64,000 nt of DNA, taken from the NCBI GenBank assembly GCA_907163375.1, contig CAJQUW010008711.1, positions 62,001-126,000 of the forward strand, written 5' to 3'. This DNA is from Prostheceraeus crozeri. Its lineage: Eukaryota; Platyhelminthes; Polycladida; Euryleptidae. Shown here piece by piece: positions 23,901 through 36,067 of the stretch; position 1 is the stretch's first letter; every line of letters starts with the position of its first letter. A model generated the notes under the pieces. The model searched no databases and was not told where the DNA came from. It was given only the letters and a program-made list of their open reading frames with translations. Position numbers and translations under genes: made by a program.

Positions 23901-25094
23901 CATAGCCGCATTTAAAATTAAATAAATAATAATAATAAACCGCAAAATAAGTAGATGATTAGATCGTCATAAGAATTGGTAAGCAAGTGAATGCGTAGCA
24001 GAAAGTGAAGTTGAAATTGTGAAACTGAAGCGAAATTGAAAGATTCATTGCAATAATTACATTATAATATAGCATATTTTATAGCAGACAGTTTGTGTTT
24101 CCACCGCAAATTCAATTCTCTTTTAACCGGAATGCACTGCACACAATCCACCGTTATGCACCATAGGACATGTACTTGCACATCAAATTTACAGTTTGGT
24201 ATAATGAACCTAATATTCTACACTCGTCGATAGAAACTGATTAAGAGCAACGTCATTTTTCATTCATATTATTCTTCTAATTTATTTCTATCTGTTACAT
24301 ACAAAGAAGTTGATGATGATTAAGCACAATTTGCGATATTAAGATTGGTCGACTTGTCTTCACGTTCTATGAAATTGGATTTCTTCTATTTTATGCAGTA
24401 ACAGTTGATATCATTAGCATTTCATTCACAATTTTCAGTTGATGAAATTAAGCCTCCTTAATCAAGCGGTAAGTTTTAGGGGATGGTTGAGTAGGAAAAG
24501 ATGAAGCATGATATGCCGAACAGCGGTCAGACATTTTTTCTGAGCTAGAACTTCAAAATGACATACAAGTGAAAGGAAGGAAAACGTCGCCAATTTTAGG
24601 AACGTAAATCATTTTATAGAATCTTTTGCAATAAAAATAGTCCCGTTTTATTTTTGTCTCACTATCAAATAGAAATGAAAGAGTACATGTTTATAACTTT
24701 TGAATTCTGATGAAACGCATTGACTAGCAATACATTGCTTGTACCTGTGTTTGAAAATTCCACGGTCTGGCCAAGGACTTCCGAAATTTAAGACTGTAGG
24801 CCGGCATTTGAAGTATCATTTAGGCAAGAAGTGATTTAATATTATGTCTATATTATATATGTATGCAATATCATATTTAAATACATAATATTTTATTGTT
24901 GGGTCTCAAATTTATTGGCTTAGAAAGCACATCATATGCGTGTATAATTGTCACTGCGAGCCGTCTGACACTAAGTCATTTAGTTACTTTGATCCCAATG
25001 TAAACACAAAAAATCTTGAAAGATTCTAACACGATCAGAGAGATAGATTCCCTTGCGTCAGTTTTCAGCCTTTTCTATGCAATGTTAGCAAGTG
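20938..25094. other. Stretch without a recognised gene
   Basis: Contains the possible MITE at 21567-22077 and an isolated repeat-like patch at 22590-22650 (GGTACCGGTACC, GGGGGACCGATTCCGATCGG). Nothing else I can name; open frames are short. Confidence 0.5.
21567..22077. repeat. Possible MITE with CCGGGAC-rich ends
   Basis: TTACCAGA at 21567 is mirrored by TCTGGTAA ending about 22077. Inside both ends are CCGGGAC words: AACCGGGACATTTTCATC and AATCCGGGACC on the left; CTGACCGGGACAATAG and ACCGCGACTGTGCCAGTCAA on the right. This resembles hAT-like repeats whose ends read CCAGACGTCCCGGTTT. No target duplication was seen, and the arms are much decayed. Confidence 0.35.
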
Positions 25095-25500
25095 ATAGAG
25101 ATTGATATAGAGAATTCGTGTCCCTTTGATTGCGTGATTGGCCAAGCACGCATAGTACATGAAGCTACTCGTATTAGGGAACACACGAGCTACATTTGTC
25201 ACATTGAAGACTGAACATTTGTCAAGTGACTTGGACATATCTTTGATTCAATTTTCCTCCGCGATAAATTCGTCATATGAAAATATTATTCACACCGTTC
25301 GACTCCTCATGATGTTAATTTCCTTACTGTGTACGTTCAATGTGGTGTCAATGTTCTCGTTCATCAGAATCCAGACTTGAACTTGAATTACGTTCAGTGG
25401 AATATTGAATTTCATGCCCCTCGTGTCAAGTTCTGACCGAGACAATCAGCATTGAGGAATGTCATCCCCGACATTCCATTTATTTCTTTGAACATGATTG
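25095..25500 (+). repeat. Old duplicated segment S1, unoccupied copy
   Basis: Matches 43217-43285 plus 44918-45265 in the same orientation at perhaps 75% identity. Shared phrases include TTGCGTGATTGGC-AAGC, CACATTGAAGACTG, GATAAATTC-TCA-ATGAAAATATTATTCACA and GCATT-A--AATGTCATC. This copy lacks the Harbinger element found in the other, so it shows the pre-insertion state near 25157. It carries no domain I recognise. Confidence 0.7.
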
Positions 25501-26019
25501 TTGCGATGCAATCCAATGATGGTTGTTTCACGTACGGTACCCAGAAATTTAGATGTGTGTAACAGGTAAAATAAAGGAGAACTAAGTATATGGAGAGACA
25601 TTAAAGAAAAATGTAAATTTCAAATAGATTTCACCTACTACAAAATAATGATTATTTCTATCTGTGTTAGTGTAGGGGTGATTCGGCAGTCACTATCGCA
25701 AGTGTGCGCAGGTCCCTTCAATGACACATTTAGAAATAGTGATTGAGCATGTTCCTAATCATATGTTAGCTTGTAGGCGGCATCTTCTAGTCATCCGCCT
25801 CTGCACGATCTCTTTTGAAACCAGAATATAAGTTTGTTTGAAAATATTATTTTTTTACAATCTTTGAAATCTTCCACAGCTCAGTAACATAAATGTGTTC
25901 TTGGGCTGCTTTGCACAAATTAATCTTGTCGATATCTCTTTGTAGTCATAAGTACTTTGAGTATAGGCCTACATGTAGATAGTTTTACATTCTAATTACC
26001 AATCATATCTTAGAATTTT
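25501..26019. other. Stretch without a recognised gene
   Basis: AT-rich, short frames only. Confidence 0.5.
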
Positions 26020-26076
26020 TAAGGAGGCAGTTATTTTAGAGGGGCGCAAAATATAGAGGGGGCGCTAATTAACTAA
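26020..26076 (+). repeat. TTTTAGAGGGGCGC repeat, left copy
   Basis: Reads GGAGGCAGTTATTTTAGAGG then GGCGCAAAATATAGAGGGGG then CGC. A related sequence at 28700-28768 has the same orientation. Together they bracket the pogo remnant, but the direct orientation does not fit a simple pair of inverted ends. Confidence 0.5.
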
Positions 26077-26289
26077 CACCATTGCAATGTCATTTTTTAG
26101 TTTCTCTCAATACTCACATTTTCCTAATTATACATGTACAGTAGTACCCTTTCTATCAGATTAGTGATATTTCAAAATCGATTACCGGTAATATTCCTAT
26201 TTTGCTATCTACATGAAGCACCATTCATTGAAATATGACCTTTCCCGTACTTGTATATCAAAAATAAAACTATCGAAATTCCAAAAAAA

Positions 26290-27836
26290 CTTACATTGAG
26301 TGTATTTATCATCAATAAATCAGAATCTGAGTGACAAATGCTTTCACCAGATGAACTTACCAAATTTTGTATATCAATGGGAGTTTGGATGGTCTTTGCA
26401 AGCTTCACAGAATCAATTTCGATATCCAGCTCCTTGATTGCGTGAATTTGGCTGTCATCTGATCCATCTAAGCTGGATGTCAGCCCACATACAACAAAAG
26501 ATTTCTTTATGAGATCGTTGCGGAGACTATTCCATGCATTGACTACCCATTCGCACAATAAGCGTTTCGTCGGTGCTCGCGGATTTCCGGCAGCTGTCTT
26601 GTTGTACTCCTTGCAGCCAGTATCTTGCACCCAGTCTTCATATAATGACGCATAGGCTTGCTTCCAGGAGACATCTGGGCCTGAAGCACGCTGGTGCAAT
26701 CACCGGGTATCATCACAACATCCGTTTGCATTTTCTTTAAGCTCGACTTCACAGCAGCGGTCTTGTGGTCCCGATGATGCGCATCCCAAGCCAACAAGCG
26801 CCTTCCAAACGCTAACGTTCCCCAACATTTGGATAGCTATTCAATAGTTGTCTTCTCGTTCATCCAGCCATTTTCTGACATGACGATGATGGCGTCTTTG
26901 AAGTTGCTAAGTTCATTAGGCAATCGCTTACCCTTTAACACGATGAAAGGAGGCAGGCAGTTCCTTTCCGTCTCCAAGTGCTGCTTTTTGGTATCCGGTA
27001 GAGAACAGCTTCCATGCTCTGGATCCCAATTCTTGGTATTCCCAACTGGGTCGATCCAAACGGGTGTCTCATCAGCTGCTCCCACAGAATTAGACAGGTC
27101 GTCTCTTCTTCCGTTTGACTAGAAGGGAAACATTGGAACATGTAACGTAAATGAAATGGCACAATCTGCTGACATAATATCATAGCAATCGAACGATGAG
27201 CAGCCAGTTCAACATTAAACACCCCAAATTGTGCGAGGTTTCAGTGACTGTTATCAACTGTTATCAGTCACACAGCGAAGAGACAGACGATGTCAAGTTC
27301 TACAGAGAAGTTTGTGAACGTTTTATCGTCCGCCTGTTATCTTTTTTAATAATGATCGGAAGGGCCAACATGATCGAGAAAGCTTTTGCGCAATGATCTG
27401 AATTCTTCGAATCTGAAGGAGTCGTGGCGATCGGAGCATTTTGAAGGAATCCACAACAATCCGCAAGTGACGCACGACTATTTTTCCTATCTGTGCAAGG
27501 TATTAAAAATTTCTTTTTGCCCACTTATTAAGTTCCTGCATGTGCCATCTGTTTGAATCAGTTTGCACTTCTAGCAAAGTGATACGATTAAACAATCTAA
27601 TTCTGTGGCTGCTCCAATCGAGTTTATGCGGTAACCACAATTCTTTCGTAGGCCTTCAACGAACAGCAGGTAGCTATTGTCTTCTGTTTGATGTCGTCAA
27701 GCAACTTCTGTGCTACGGACGTCCGACGACGCAAGCTTAAGTGGTTCCTCTTGAGGAAACCGCTTAACCAGCCAACACTCGCTGAGAAAGACAGGTCACG
27801 TTTTTTATCGTCTGGTGTATTCTCAAGTAGCAGCAA
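26290..27836 (-). pseudogene. Decayed pogo/Tigger-type transposase
   Basis: Read on the minus strand, the pieces follow pogo order. About 27836-27624 holds the CENP-B-like DNA-binding part (GWLSGFLKRNHLSLRRRTSV). After a damaged linker, 27085-26840 holds ADETPVWID with the first catalytic D, LPPFIVLKGKRLPNEL, and IIVMSENGWMNEKTTIE ending at a TAG where the family has W. It continues in the same frame with LLAWDAHHRDHKT (second D) and VVMIPGDCTSVLQ. A frameshift near 26680 leads to GPDVSWKQAYASLYEDWV (third D) and a C-terminal part AWNSLRNDLIKKSF with SLDGSDD. The N-terminal psq-type helix-turn-helix is missing. Pogo elements also insert at TA. The gene is inactive. Confidence 0.8.
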
Positions 27837-27861
27837 CCGCTGTCAGTAACAGCGGTTGCTG
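27831..27861. repeat. Perfect 13-bp hairpin
   Basis: CAGCAACCGCTGT, a 5-base loop CAGTA, then ACAGCGGTTGCTG. It lies at the point where pogo coding similarity stops on its 5' side, so it may mark a deletion or insertion joint. Confidence 0.6.
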
Positions 27862-27942
27862 TTGTTATAAACAAACCAGGAAGGTAACGTCATAATGCGT
27901 GCTGAAAGCTTTACTTGCCCTTGACATGATCATGAAGGGTGT

Positions 27943-28016
27943 GCTTCGCTGGTCTTGGTGATCTTCATGCCGCGTTAGCAGTTCGAAGACTGGGTTCGAT
28001 TCCCAGCCGGCAAGCC
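27943..28016 (+). tRNA. tRNA-like sequence, probably SINE head or pseudogene
   Basis: A perfect T-arm is visible (CTGGG TTCGATT CCCAG, 27990-28006), containing the Pol III B box GGTTCGATTCC. An A-box-like TGGTCTTGGTGA lies about 40 bases upstream. The acceptor strands pair only about 5 of 7 and no convincing anticodon arm forms, so this is not a working tRNA. The sequence after it (AATTTTCATGGTGGTGCC...) could be a SINE body. Confidence 0.35.
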
Positions 28017-28694
28017 AATTTTCATGGTGGTGCCAAGAGCGGGGCGCATTGAAATATCATTTCGACCTCGTGAAAGCCGGAGGCATCAAATCATTAGATA
28101 TTCTCAAGTAGTTCTAGAGCTTTCATTTGGATCATTTTCCGCTAACTTATAAGCTGTGGGATCTTTGTTCCGATATCCAATCACTTAATGCTTCATCCAA
28201 TTTATCTTACTTAAACGGTCGCCCAGCTCCCTGTAATAGTTTAACTTTCCCACCGTTCTTAATTGATCTTAGTTTGTTTCCATCTGACACCATTCACGCA
28301 CTCGCATTACAGTGACATTGTGCACTCGTCCCGCATTCTTCTTTCATGTCTTCGTGGCTGTCAGAATTACTACTAGCTTCTCGTCAACTGTGTGCGCCTT
28401 CTTTTGTCGAAGCATGTTGATACCCGGTGACTGCAAAATGAAGCTGTTCGTCCTATGAACACTCTGCTTATACTGTACAAGTGCTGCAAACCGATCTACC
28501 AATAATAGCGAGTTCGTGAATCACCTGATTGTTTCCTTGAGTCTTTGACCTTGTAAAATCGACTGATAGCGTACCGGTTGTGATTTCCCTCACTCGGTGA
28601 ATGTGAGACTGAGATGGTTATTCATGGCACGTGAGCGATTTTACGCTGTGATCGTTTGATTTTGAAATAATACGGTGGGCCGTTTATTAGCATA

Positions 28695-28768
28695 AGCAAA
28701 TTTCGGAGAGGCGTTTATTTTAGAGGGGCGTTAAATTTCGAGTGGGCGCTTAATATAAAATTTACGGT
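28695..28768 (+). repeat. TTTTAGAGGGGCGTTA repeat, right copy
   Basis: Reads GAGAGGCGTTTATTTTAGAG, GGGCGTTAAATTTCGAGTGG, GCGCTTAATA and ends TTTACGGTA. The reverse complement starts TACCGTAAA and carries GCGCCC/ACGCCCC words, a style seen at transposon ends. See the left copy at 26020. Confidence 0.5.
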
Positions 28769-31700
28769 ATCTTGATTGAATTAGGCCAGTGTGAGCGATG
28801 AGAGGGCTTTAATTCTCTACAAAAGCAATAGTTATGAAAAATGTCACCCTAAAATAGTCTTTTGTGATGCAGCCCTGATTTTCTATTACATGTAGACTGC
28901 AAAGACAATTTTATTCTCGCACTTATTGGAATTAGTGGTTGTATATAACCATAGTGACAATTGTCTATCGTAAAGGCCCTTGCTACCAAAAAACATGCGC
29001 GAGGGGTAGGAAAAGCATAAAAATGTGGAGCCTCCATAAATAAGATTTTTATAAGTAACTTTGTCTGACCAGTAATTGTCTATAGACTATTGAATTATCT
29101 ACTGAATGTATTAAGTAAATTGTGTAGTATAAACGTGTAGTATAAACATATAAACATTTTATATAACAGTATAAAGCATGCTGTTCATGATGTATACAAC
29201 GTTGATCGCAATTCTGAAGAAGTCCGACATCATGCGACCAGTCTTTGATTGATTATGACAACTGAATCTAACTTGCTCACAACAGATTTTATATCGCATC
29301 ATAAATTCTGAATATTGTAACCAGAATGTTGCGTAGTAGAAAGTCCTGATTTTCTACAACAAAATGAGAAGATATTATTGAATTTCATTTACTGACAGTT
29401 GGGTTCATGAGCTGCGAGCCAGACGGGTGGTCCATAAAAATCCGAGGAAATGTCATAGAGAAGAAACATTCGACTCTGGCTATAGTCAAATAACTCATTC
29501 AAATTTGGAATTTGCAGACAAATCTTCACATATAGGACGATATTCTAAATAGCATCCTCTATAATGGCATAAAATTGAAAATTTTCAAATTTCCAGCTTT
29601 TTTATATCTACAGTATGAACACTTTGATAGTCAAATGACGTATAGAATACATGAATTCGTATTTACTTATATACTTTCAGTATACTTTTGACTTAAGTAA
29701 TAAAATTTTATACTGAAAATGTGAAACTTGTCGGACTTGCATTATATATGTACGTTTACCTGCATGTGTACCACTGAATAATTTATGCATCCATTACAGA
29801 AACATAAACGAAGTACGACATTTAATTTGTGCTTCCGTATATAATGATGTACTACCCTATAGTGGAAATCATAACATTTTTTGTAGTAAATTAGAAAGTG
29901 AAATCACCGCAGCTTTAGTCAGACATACACAATAAACAGTAGCAATAAAAGATTAAAGTATTTTTGCCAATTTTCAGCAGTCAATTAGTGCAGCAGTTTT
30001 AAAGAATTAATAATGCGATTATGAACATAGCATTTGATAATAAATCCATATTATCAAAAACACAATCGTGTTCAACATCGAGCCCTGAAAATACGACGAC
30101 CTGATCCTAATTAGCTGTCTGAAATGGAACGAAATGATTTAAATAAACTTTTTCAAAATAGTTTGTCGTCAAATGCTTTTTTTGATATTTCACAGCTACA
30201 GCAGCTGTGACTATAGTTTTTGTGACTGACTTTTAGTTTCTACTATTTTGGTTACTAATCCACATTTTATCAAATTTGGCCCATGGAACATTGGACATTT
30301 CAGCTTCTTTGCAGGTACTTTTTGAAGATCGAGAATTTTTGTCATTTTCGTACAATTAAGCATCTATAATCAGTGGCATACAATAATTGGCATATGAAAA
30401 ATGACAACAACACCTTGAACACTACTGACAATAGGCTTGTGCTAAAAGTAGCATGAGGATGCCAAGTATAAAATGGACAGATTCTCATGCCTAATAATAT
30501 TCTTGATGCATCTGTTTATTTGGATGTCTAGTTGCTGTATTTATTTATTTCTGCTCAATATATATATGAAATTCTAGCAGATTTGAAGTAATTTGCATAT
30601 GATTCAAAAATCTCTATTTGACTTGTATTCAACACTTTTAACGATCCCAATGAAATCACGCATGCTTCAAACATCGTCGTAGGGCATTTTCAAGCGATGA
30701 CTGATCAAAGCATACATGTATTACTTACCAAAGTCATCAACATCAACCACCAATTTATGTTAAAAAAATCTAGTACTCGGAGAAAATATTGAATTCAAAT
30801 TTCAAACTGGTACTTATATTAACAAGACGACCGAGCAGGATCACCATTGGAACGAGCATGCAGCAATTATGCACATCAGTTTTGGGACGGTGCAATCATA
30901 GGAACATCATAAATCAGAGATGGAGGAGCTTCAGCCTTCAGGAGACCAACCTCGTTTTTCTGATCTTTAAATAACCCACGTTAAATAAGGTTGAGCCACA
31001 TAATAAGGCAGGTCGTCTCTTCTTCTGTAGCCGACAGAGAATACCACGACTCCGGCTTGAAGCTTTATATGTACAACGAATTGCGAGAAAAAGTGATATT
31101 TGCATATTTAAAGGACAGCCGAAACTAATGCAAGTGCATCATCGTTGTAGGCTATCATTGTAGACCTCCCAAAACCTGGTGGCCTTCATCTCCTCTCACT
31201 ACATAGTCTACTGCGAATCATATATTTGGATATTAAAGGAGATCACGAGCTTCCCTGTCACGGCCATCGCGTAGCGGGTGCTCATAAAGCTCCGGTAACT
31301 CGGATATCGGGTGCACGCACAGCACTGATTAGCATACATGTATCAAAATGAAGAATAGTTTTCGTCCTTCACTAGAAAGCTATCACTGATTTTATTTAGG
31401 AAAGAGCATCGAAGAAATAATCCAAAAAATGTGTCCAAAAAGTTCTGATGCGAACTTATTGGATTTCGAGTTGTAGAACTAATGAAAAGCAAATATTTAT
31501 CATTCTGCTCTGTGTTATCTTAAAGAACATTGGAAAAATGAATCAACTGATCGACCTTCAATAAAATTGCTGTTAAATTGTACCAGGAGCATATTTTGAA
31601 TGTGTTTACAAGGGAAGTAATCTGCACCGAAAAACAAGCCAACAATCCAAACATATCTGAATCTGAATATATTTTGAAACTTTGTTCGTGGTAGTCAAAT

Positions 31701-34700
31701 ATTTGTTTTAACCGGAAGTGATGGACAGTCAACATTGCGCATTTAGAAAACAGTACAAGCCAACATTTACGACGTTGAACTGCTTCGCAGTTATAAATGT
31801 AACGAAATTGGATTTAAGGAATATTTTATTTGCAAAAGGAATAATCAAATATTGAGTTGCGTCCTCAGTTGAATGTAGAAACATTCTTGAATAGCCACCA
31901 TTTCATCCAATATCAGGAATTATCATCATGCCTAGTTCACATTTTTCACCTTCAACACAACTGCCTCTTCAATACGCAGAAATCTTCAATGTAAATTTGT
32001 GATGGTTGGCATAATAGTCCTAGGTTTGTTTTCTCGGATATTGCGGATTTATACTATTTTATGATGCTGTAAATGCCCAGAGAAATTAACTTGATATAGG
32101 CGTACTGAAAACGTGTCTCGGATATTTTACTTCGGAAGTGTAATGAAAAAAATGAAACTGCCGTCATATTTGTAATCAGAATGAAAACAGATCGCACAAA
32201 ACAAATCTGATCGCTCTTCACTTTTCATGCTTTTTTTCTCTCTGAGACTGGCATTGCACTTTTATACATAAATAAAACAACTGATGCATGTGATTAAGTT
32301 TTATATTACACTATCACCACAGAGCTCATCGAAAATCAGCGATAAACACTTAGGCGCCTTTCTCATGAAAGGATGATAATTCGATTCTCTTCATGGTTGG
32401 AATTGTTCTCAAAACACAGGAATAATCAATTATATATCCAATTCTTCAATATATGGTTGCCTAGTCCTCTGATGATTGAATCTGTCTTGTTCATATAATG
32501 AATTTGTATTTAGACTGTACAGGAAACACGTAGACAGATTGCAATTTCCAACCTTTGCGGATTTGATGAGCGATCAGATTACAGGAAACAACGTATTTTG
32601 GAGGGAATAATAAGTGCGCAGTGTATTTTTGGATAGCTTTCAGTTCACCGGCCAAGGGTGCAGACAGGTGCGACCAGCACACAGGTTCACTTGTCTGCAG
32701 ATCTTCTCGAGGCCTATTTTAAGAAGCAACCACGAATTTAGTGAATTGAACTTCCATATTAAACATGCTATTTCATAAAAAGTCTATATTCTCAAACGCT
32801 TCTTGTAATCGATTTATGTAAGCGATAATACACCCGACTTTCGTCCGTGGCTTAAGATGCGTTCAGACAGCAGCAAGAGAGATGAGAGACCTTACCAAAA
32901 GAGTCGCTGTGAAACTTACTGATTTTTCAAAACTGCTGCTATTATGCAATATCCCATATAGAAGTCATCCATTAACAATTATCAATTAACTGCATTGCTC
33001 AATAAAGTACCTAATCATGTATTTGTTGCTCAGTTGTTTATATATTTCGAAAGCATTAAATTAATTCATGTATTCCAGACGGCAGAGACAGCTTCAAGAC
33101 ACTGTTTATGATAATGATAATAATGAAATCCTTTATTCACCAATACAACGAGCGGTATGGTATTCAAAAGAAATGCACTTCAACTAAACCTGGCGAACTT
33201 TACAAACGAGTTATTGTAAGATGACAACTTTCTTTGAAAACACAATAGCTTTCTCTGATACCTGGTCCTGCTAAGTAGGACACACAATGAAAAAGTTGGC
33301 AAGTAGATGACTTCCTGAATTGTTCGCAGCTCATTTATGCCACCAAATAAAGATGATGACTCTGATAATTTCAACTGTTTATGCTTTCCATCATTGTTTC
33401 CACACCAAAATTTCAATGAAATAGTAAATATTCAAGCAATCTGAACTTTTGTTTCAATGTAACCAAAAACTAAAACATACTTTCATCTGATAGCGTTTTG
33501 ATCACGCATTCTTTATTAATTTCAGCAAACAAAAAGTTGATTTTCTTTACGTGTGGAATTGTTTGCTTACGAACAAGTTTTTGAAAAGTCAACTGCGAGC
33601 ACATGGGCACATTGAGCCAATGCAGATCGGCACTTTGAACATAGTTCATATTGCCCGACTTCACCTCTCATATTTTCCTTCATCGAGAGAACTAAGTGAT
33701 TGATAATTAGTTTTGACGTGATGCCATGAGATTGATTATCTAGAATCATTTGAGCATTTATCATTTGCATTTGTACGCTGTTTCCGTGAGCAAGACGCAG
33801 AGCAGCAAGCGAAGAATTAAGCAAGACCAACTGCCATAATTCTATATTTTACATATATCGTCGAATTGCGACAACTCTCACGAAAAAATTTGCTGGAGTC
33901 AATAAGATAATAACTCTTCATATTCTGTTGATGGCTGATAAAGAGTGATGCGTGCCAATCAAAGGAAGAAAATAATTATTCAGGGGAGCCACAAGAAGAG
34001 TCATCCCCCAAGTTAATTGCGTTAAAGATCAAAAAGACAAGCAAATTAATTATAAGTAGTTAAGCAAAGTCAGTCAATACTAGAAAATATGTGGCAAAAC
34101 TTACTGGGCCTGTTGATATCGACTAGTAGGTCAAGGAATTCAACATGGAGCTTTGTACAGAATGTCTAAAATTTTTCGATGTACATAAAACCCTTAAATT
34201 GATACAAATCAGTGAATTCAATCAACATTATGTAGTTTAATTTCACCGGAATTTCCCTTGCTGATCAAACAAGCTGAATTGCTAATACTTCTTGTTTTGC
34301 TTTTTTGGGCATATCTTACTCGTGCCTCACTAATAGACCTAAGCGCTGATTGATTCAATCACAATGCTGTGCATGAATGCATCTAGCATTAATACTCTTA
34401 CCAACGCTCTACTACAATGAATAATGTTGTTCTGATGGACTTTTGAACATCAGCCTTCTAAGACTTCTGATGGACGCTGAACATTTTTCTTTCAGAAATT
34501 TGCATGCATTTTTCAAATCAAACATACCATCATTTTTGCCAATAAAAACCAAACATGTGGATTTTGTTGATATGATTTTGTTAGTTCATGAACTGAAGCT
34601 ATAGATCTGATACATGAAATCTTATAAAGTATAATAGAAGAGTAACGAAATATAGGCGGCTCAATGTGCCCTACACATGGAGCACATTGAGTCACTTTGT

Positions 34701-35560
34701 CAAGAATTTCAAATTTGCAATTAGATTAGCAAGTTACTGAAATTTCGACGGGCATTCATTAAATATTTCAACATACTACTGGTAAATCGCCTAATTTAGT
34801 GAATCTGAAATGCTGTTTTCTTGTAGACATGATGTAATAACAATTAAATATTGAGTTGTATCCTCAGTTGAAAAATGGAAACACACCTGATTTTCAGACA
34901 TGATTCAGGTTGCATTACATTGTGTTTACAGAAGAATTTCAAATTCAACTTGTAAGGAAATAAAGGAAGAAACTTCATCCAGCGTTTAATTGATATAAAC
35001 GAGTGAATAAAAAGTCACATAAACGTCCGAAGGCTTACAGATAACTTTGCATGCCATGAACTTTTTATCTGAGTTTGATTTTGGATTTTGGATTATCTGA
35101 ACTATTGAAAAAGTTCAAGAACATGTTCATTGCGCCCACCTTCCCCTATGAGCTAAGTTGCAAAACGTCTTGAAGCATACACAATCAGTATTTTGGCGAA
35201 CAACCCTACGCTGTTATTTGTATTCGTAGAAAACATCAATGCACGTCTATTAACTCACTGTTTACACGTGAGCGAGAAAACAACTCATCAATCCCATGGT
35301 CGTGTTTGCACGTCGGCGTTGGATAAGCGATTTCTTTCCATCTGAATTCTATTCACACCTCTTCGCTTCGTCAGCATGGCAGTGACTTGAGATTTCACAC
35401 TGACGTCATAACCAGCTGTCTACAACGCAAAAATCGCAAACAACACACAAAGTCGCAAGTAATCTACAAACATGTGCTTCAAATGCAATGGGACCCTCTG
35501 TGTACATTCCTGCTTCGAAGATAATCATACGAAAGCAAATCTCACCGCATAGATATTAAG
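28769..35560. other. Long stretch without a recognised gene
   Basis: About 6.8 kb of AT-rich DNA with short frames. One minus frame at 33567-33830 and its upstream extension stays open for about 95 codons and ends with a Cys-containing stretch (ELCSKCRSALAQCAHV), but I know no such domain. A 35-bp phrase (AAATATTGAGTTG-GTCCTCAGTTGA) occurs at 31849 and, slightly changed, at 34847. A (GATAAT)-type run followed by GAAATCCTTTATTCACC at 33110-33145 may be a retroposon tail. Confidence 0.5.
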
Positions 35561-35650
35561 TGTGAAACAAAGGTGTACGAAGCCGATCCGAAATAAACCC
35601 GTACCAGACCCAAATTCGGACCGGGTTTACGAATTTGTTTCGTATTCGGG
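35561..35650 (+). repeat. GATCCGA/ATTCGG repeat, copy 1
   Basis: Reads GGTGTACGAAGCCGATCCGA, then CCAAATTCGGACCGGGTTTA and CGTATTCGGGTTG. It resembles 37640-37700 in the same orientation. Such CCCGAATTCGGGTT strings are common at hAT-like ends, but no inverted partner is clear. Confidence 0.4.
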
Positions 35651-36067
35651 TTGATTGTAAAATATTGGCACTTTATTTTCAGGTTAAGAATGCATAATAC
35701 GTCTATAGAAAAATACTCTTATAGAATATTTTATAGAATAATACTCTAGAAATGTATATAAATGTGCTTATGCATTGTTGACTTCCTCTCTAGATGCTCG
35801 TTTTGGACTACATAAATATATTTCATAAATAAGTATGTGTGCAAAATCTATGCATGTACATGTACGCTATGCATTTACTTATCATAGCAGGTTGAATAAA
35901 TGTATCATCAATCGCATATCTATGACCAACTGCATGCATTTCTTGTTTTATGAAACTACAGCTTAACTTTAAGTGTACGGGTGCCCTAATGTTTTAAAAA
36001 AAGTTGTTATGTGATGAAGCATGAGACTATATTGCAATATCAGGAAGCGATAATAATAATAATAATG

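Noticed and set aside
33567-33830. Minus-strand frame with several cysteines
   Set aside because: Has no ATG near its start and no known domain; could be chance.
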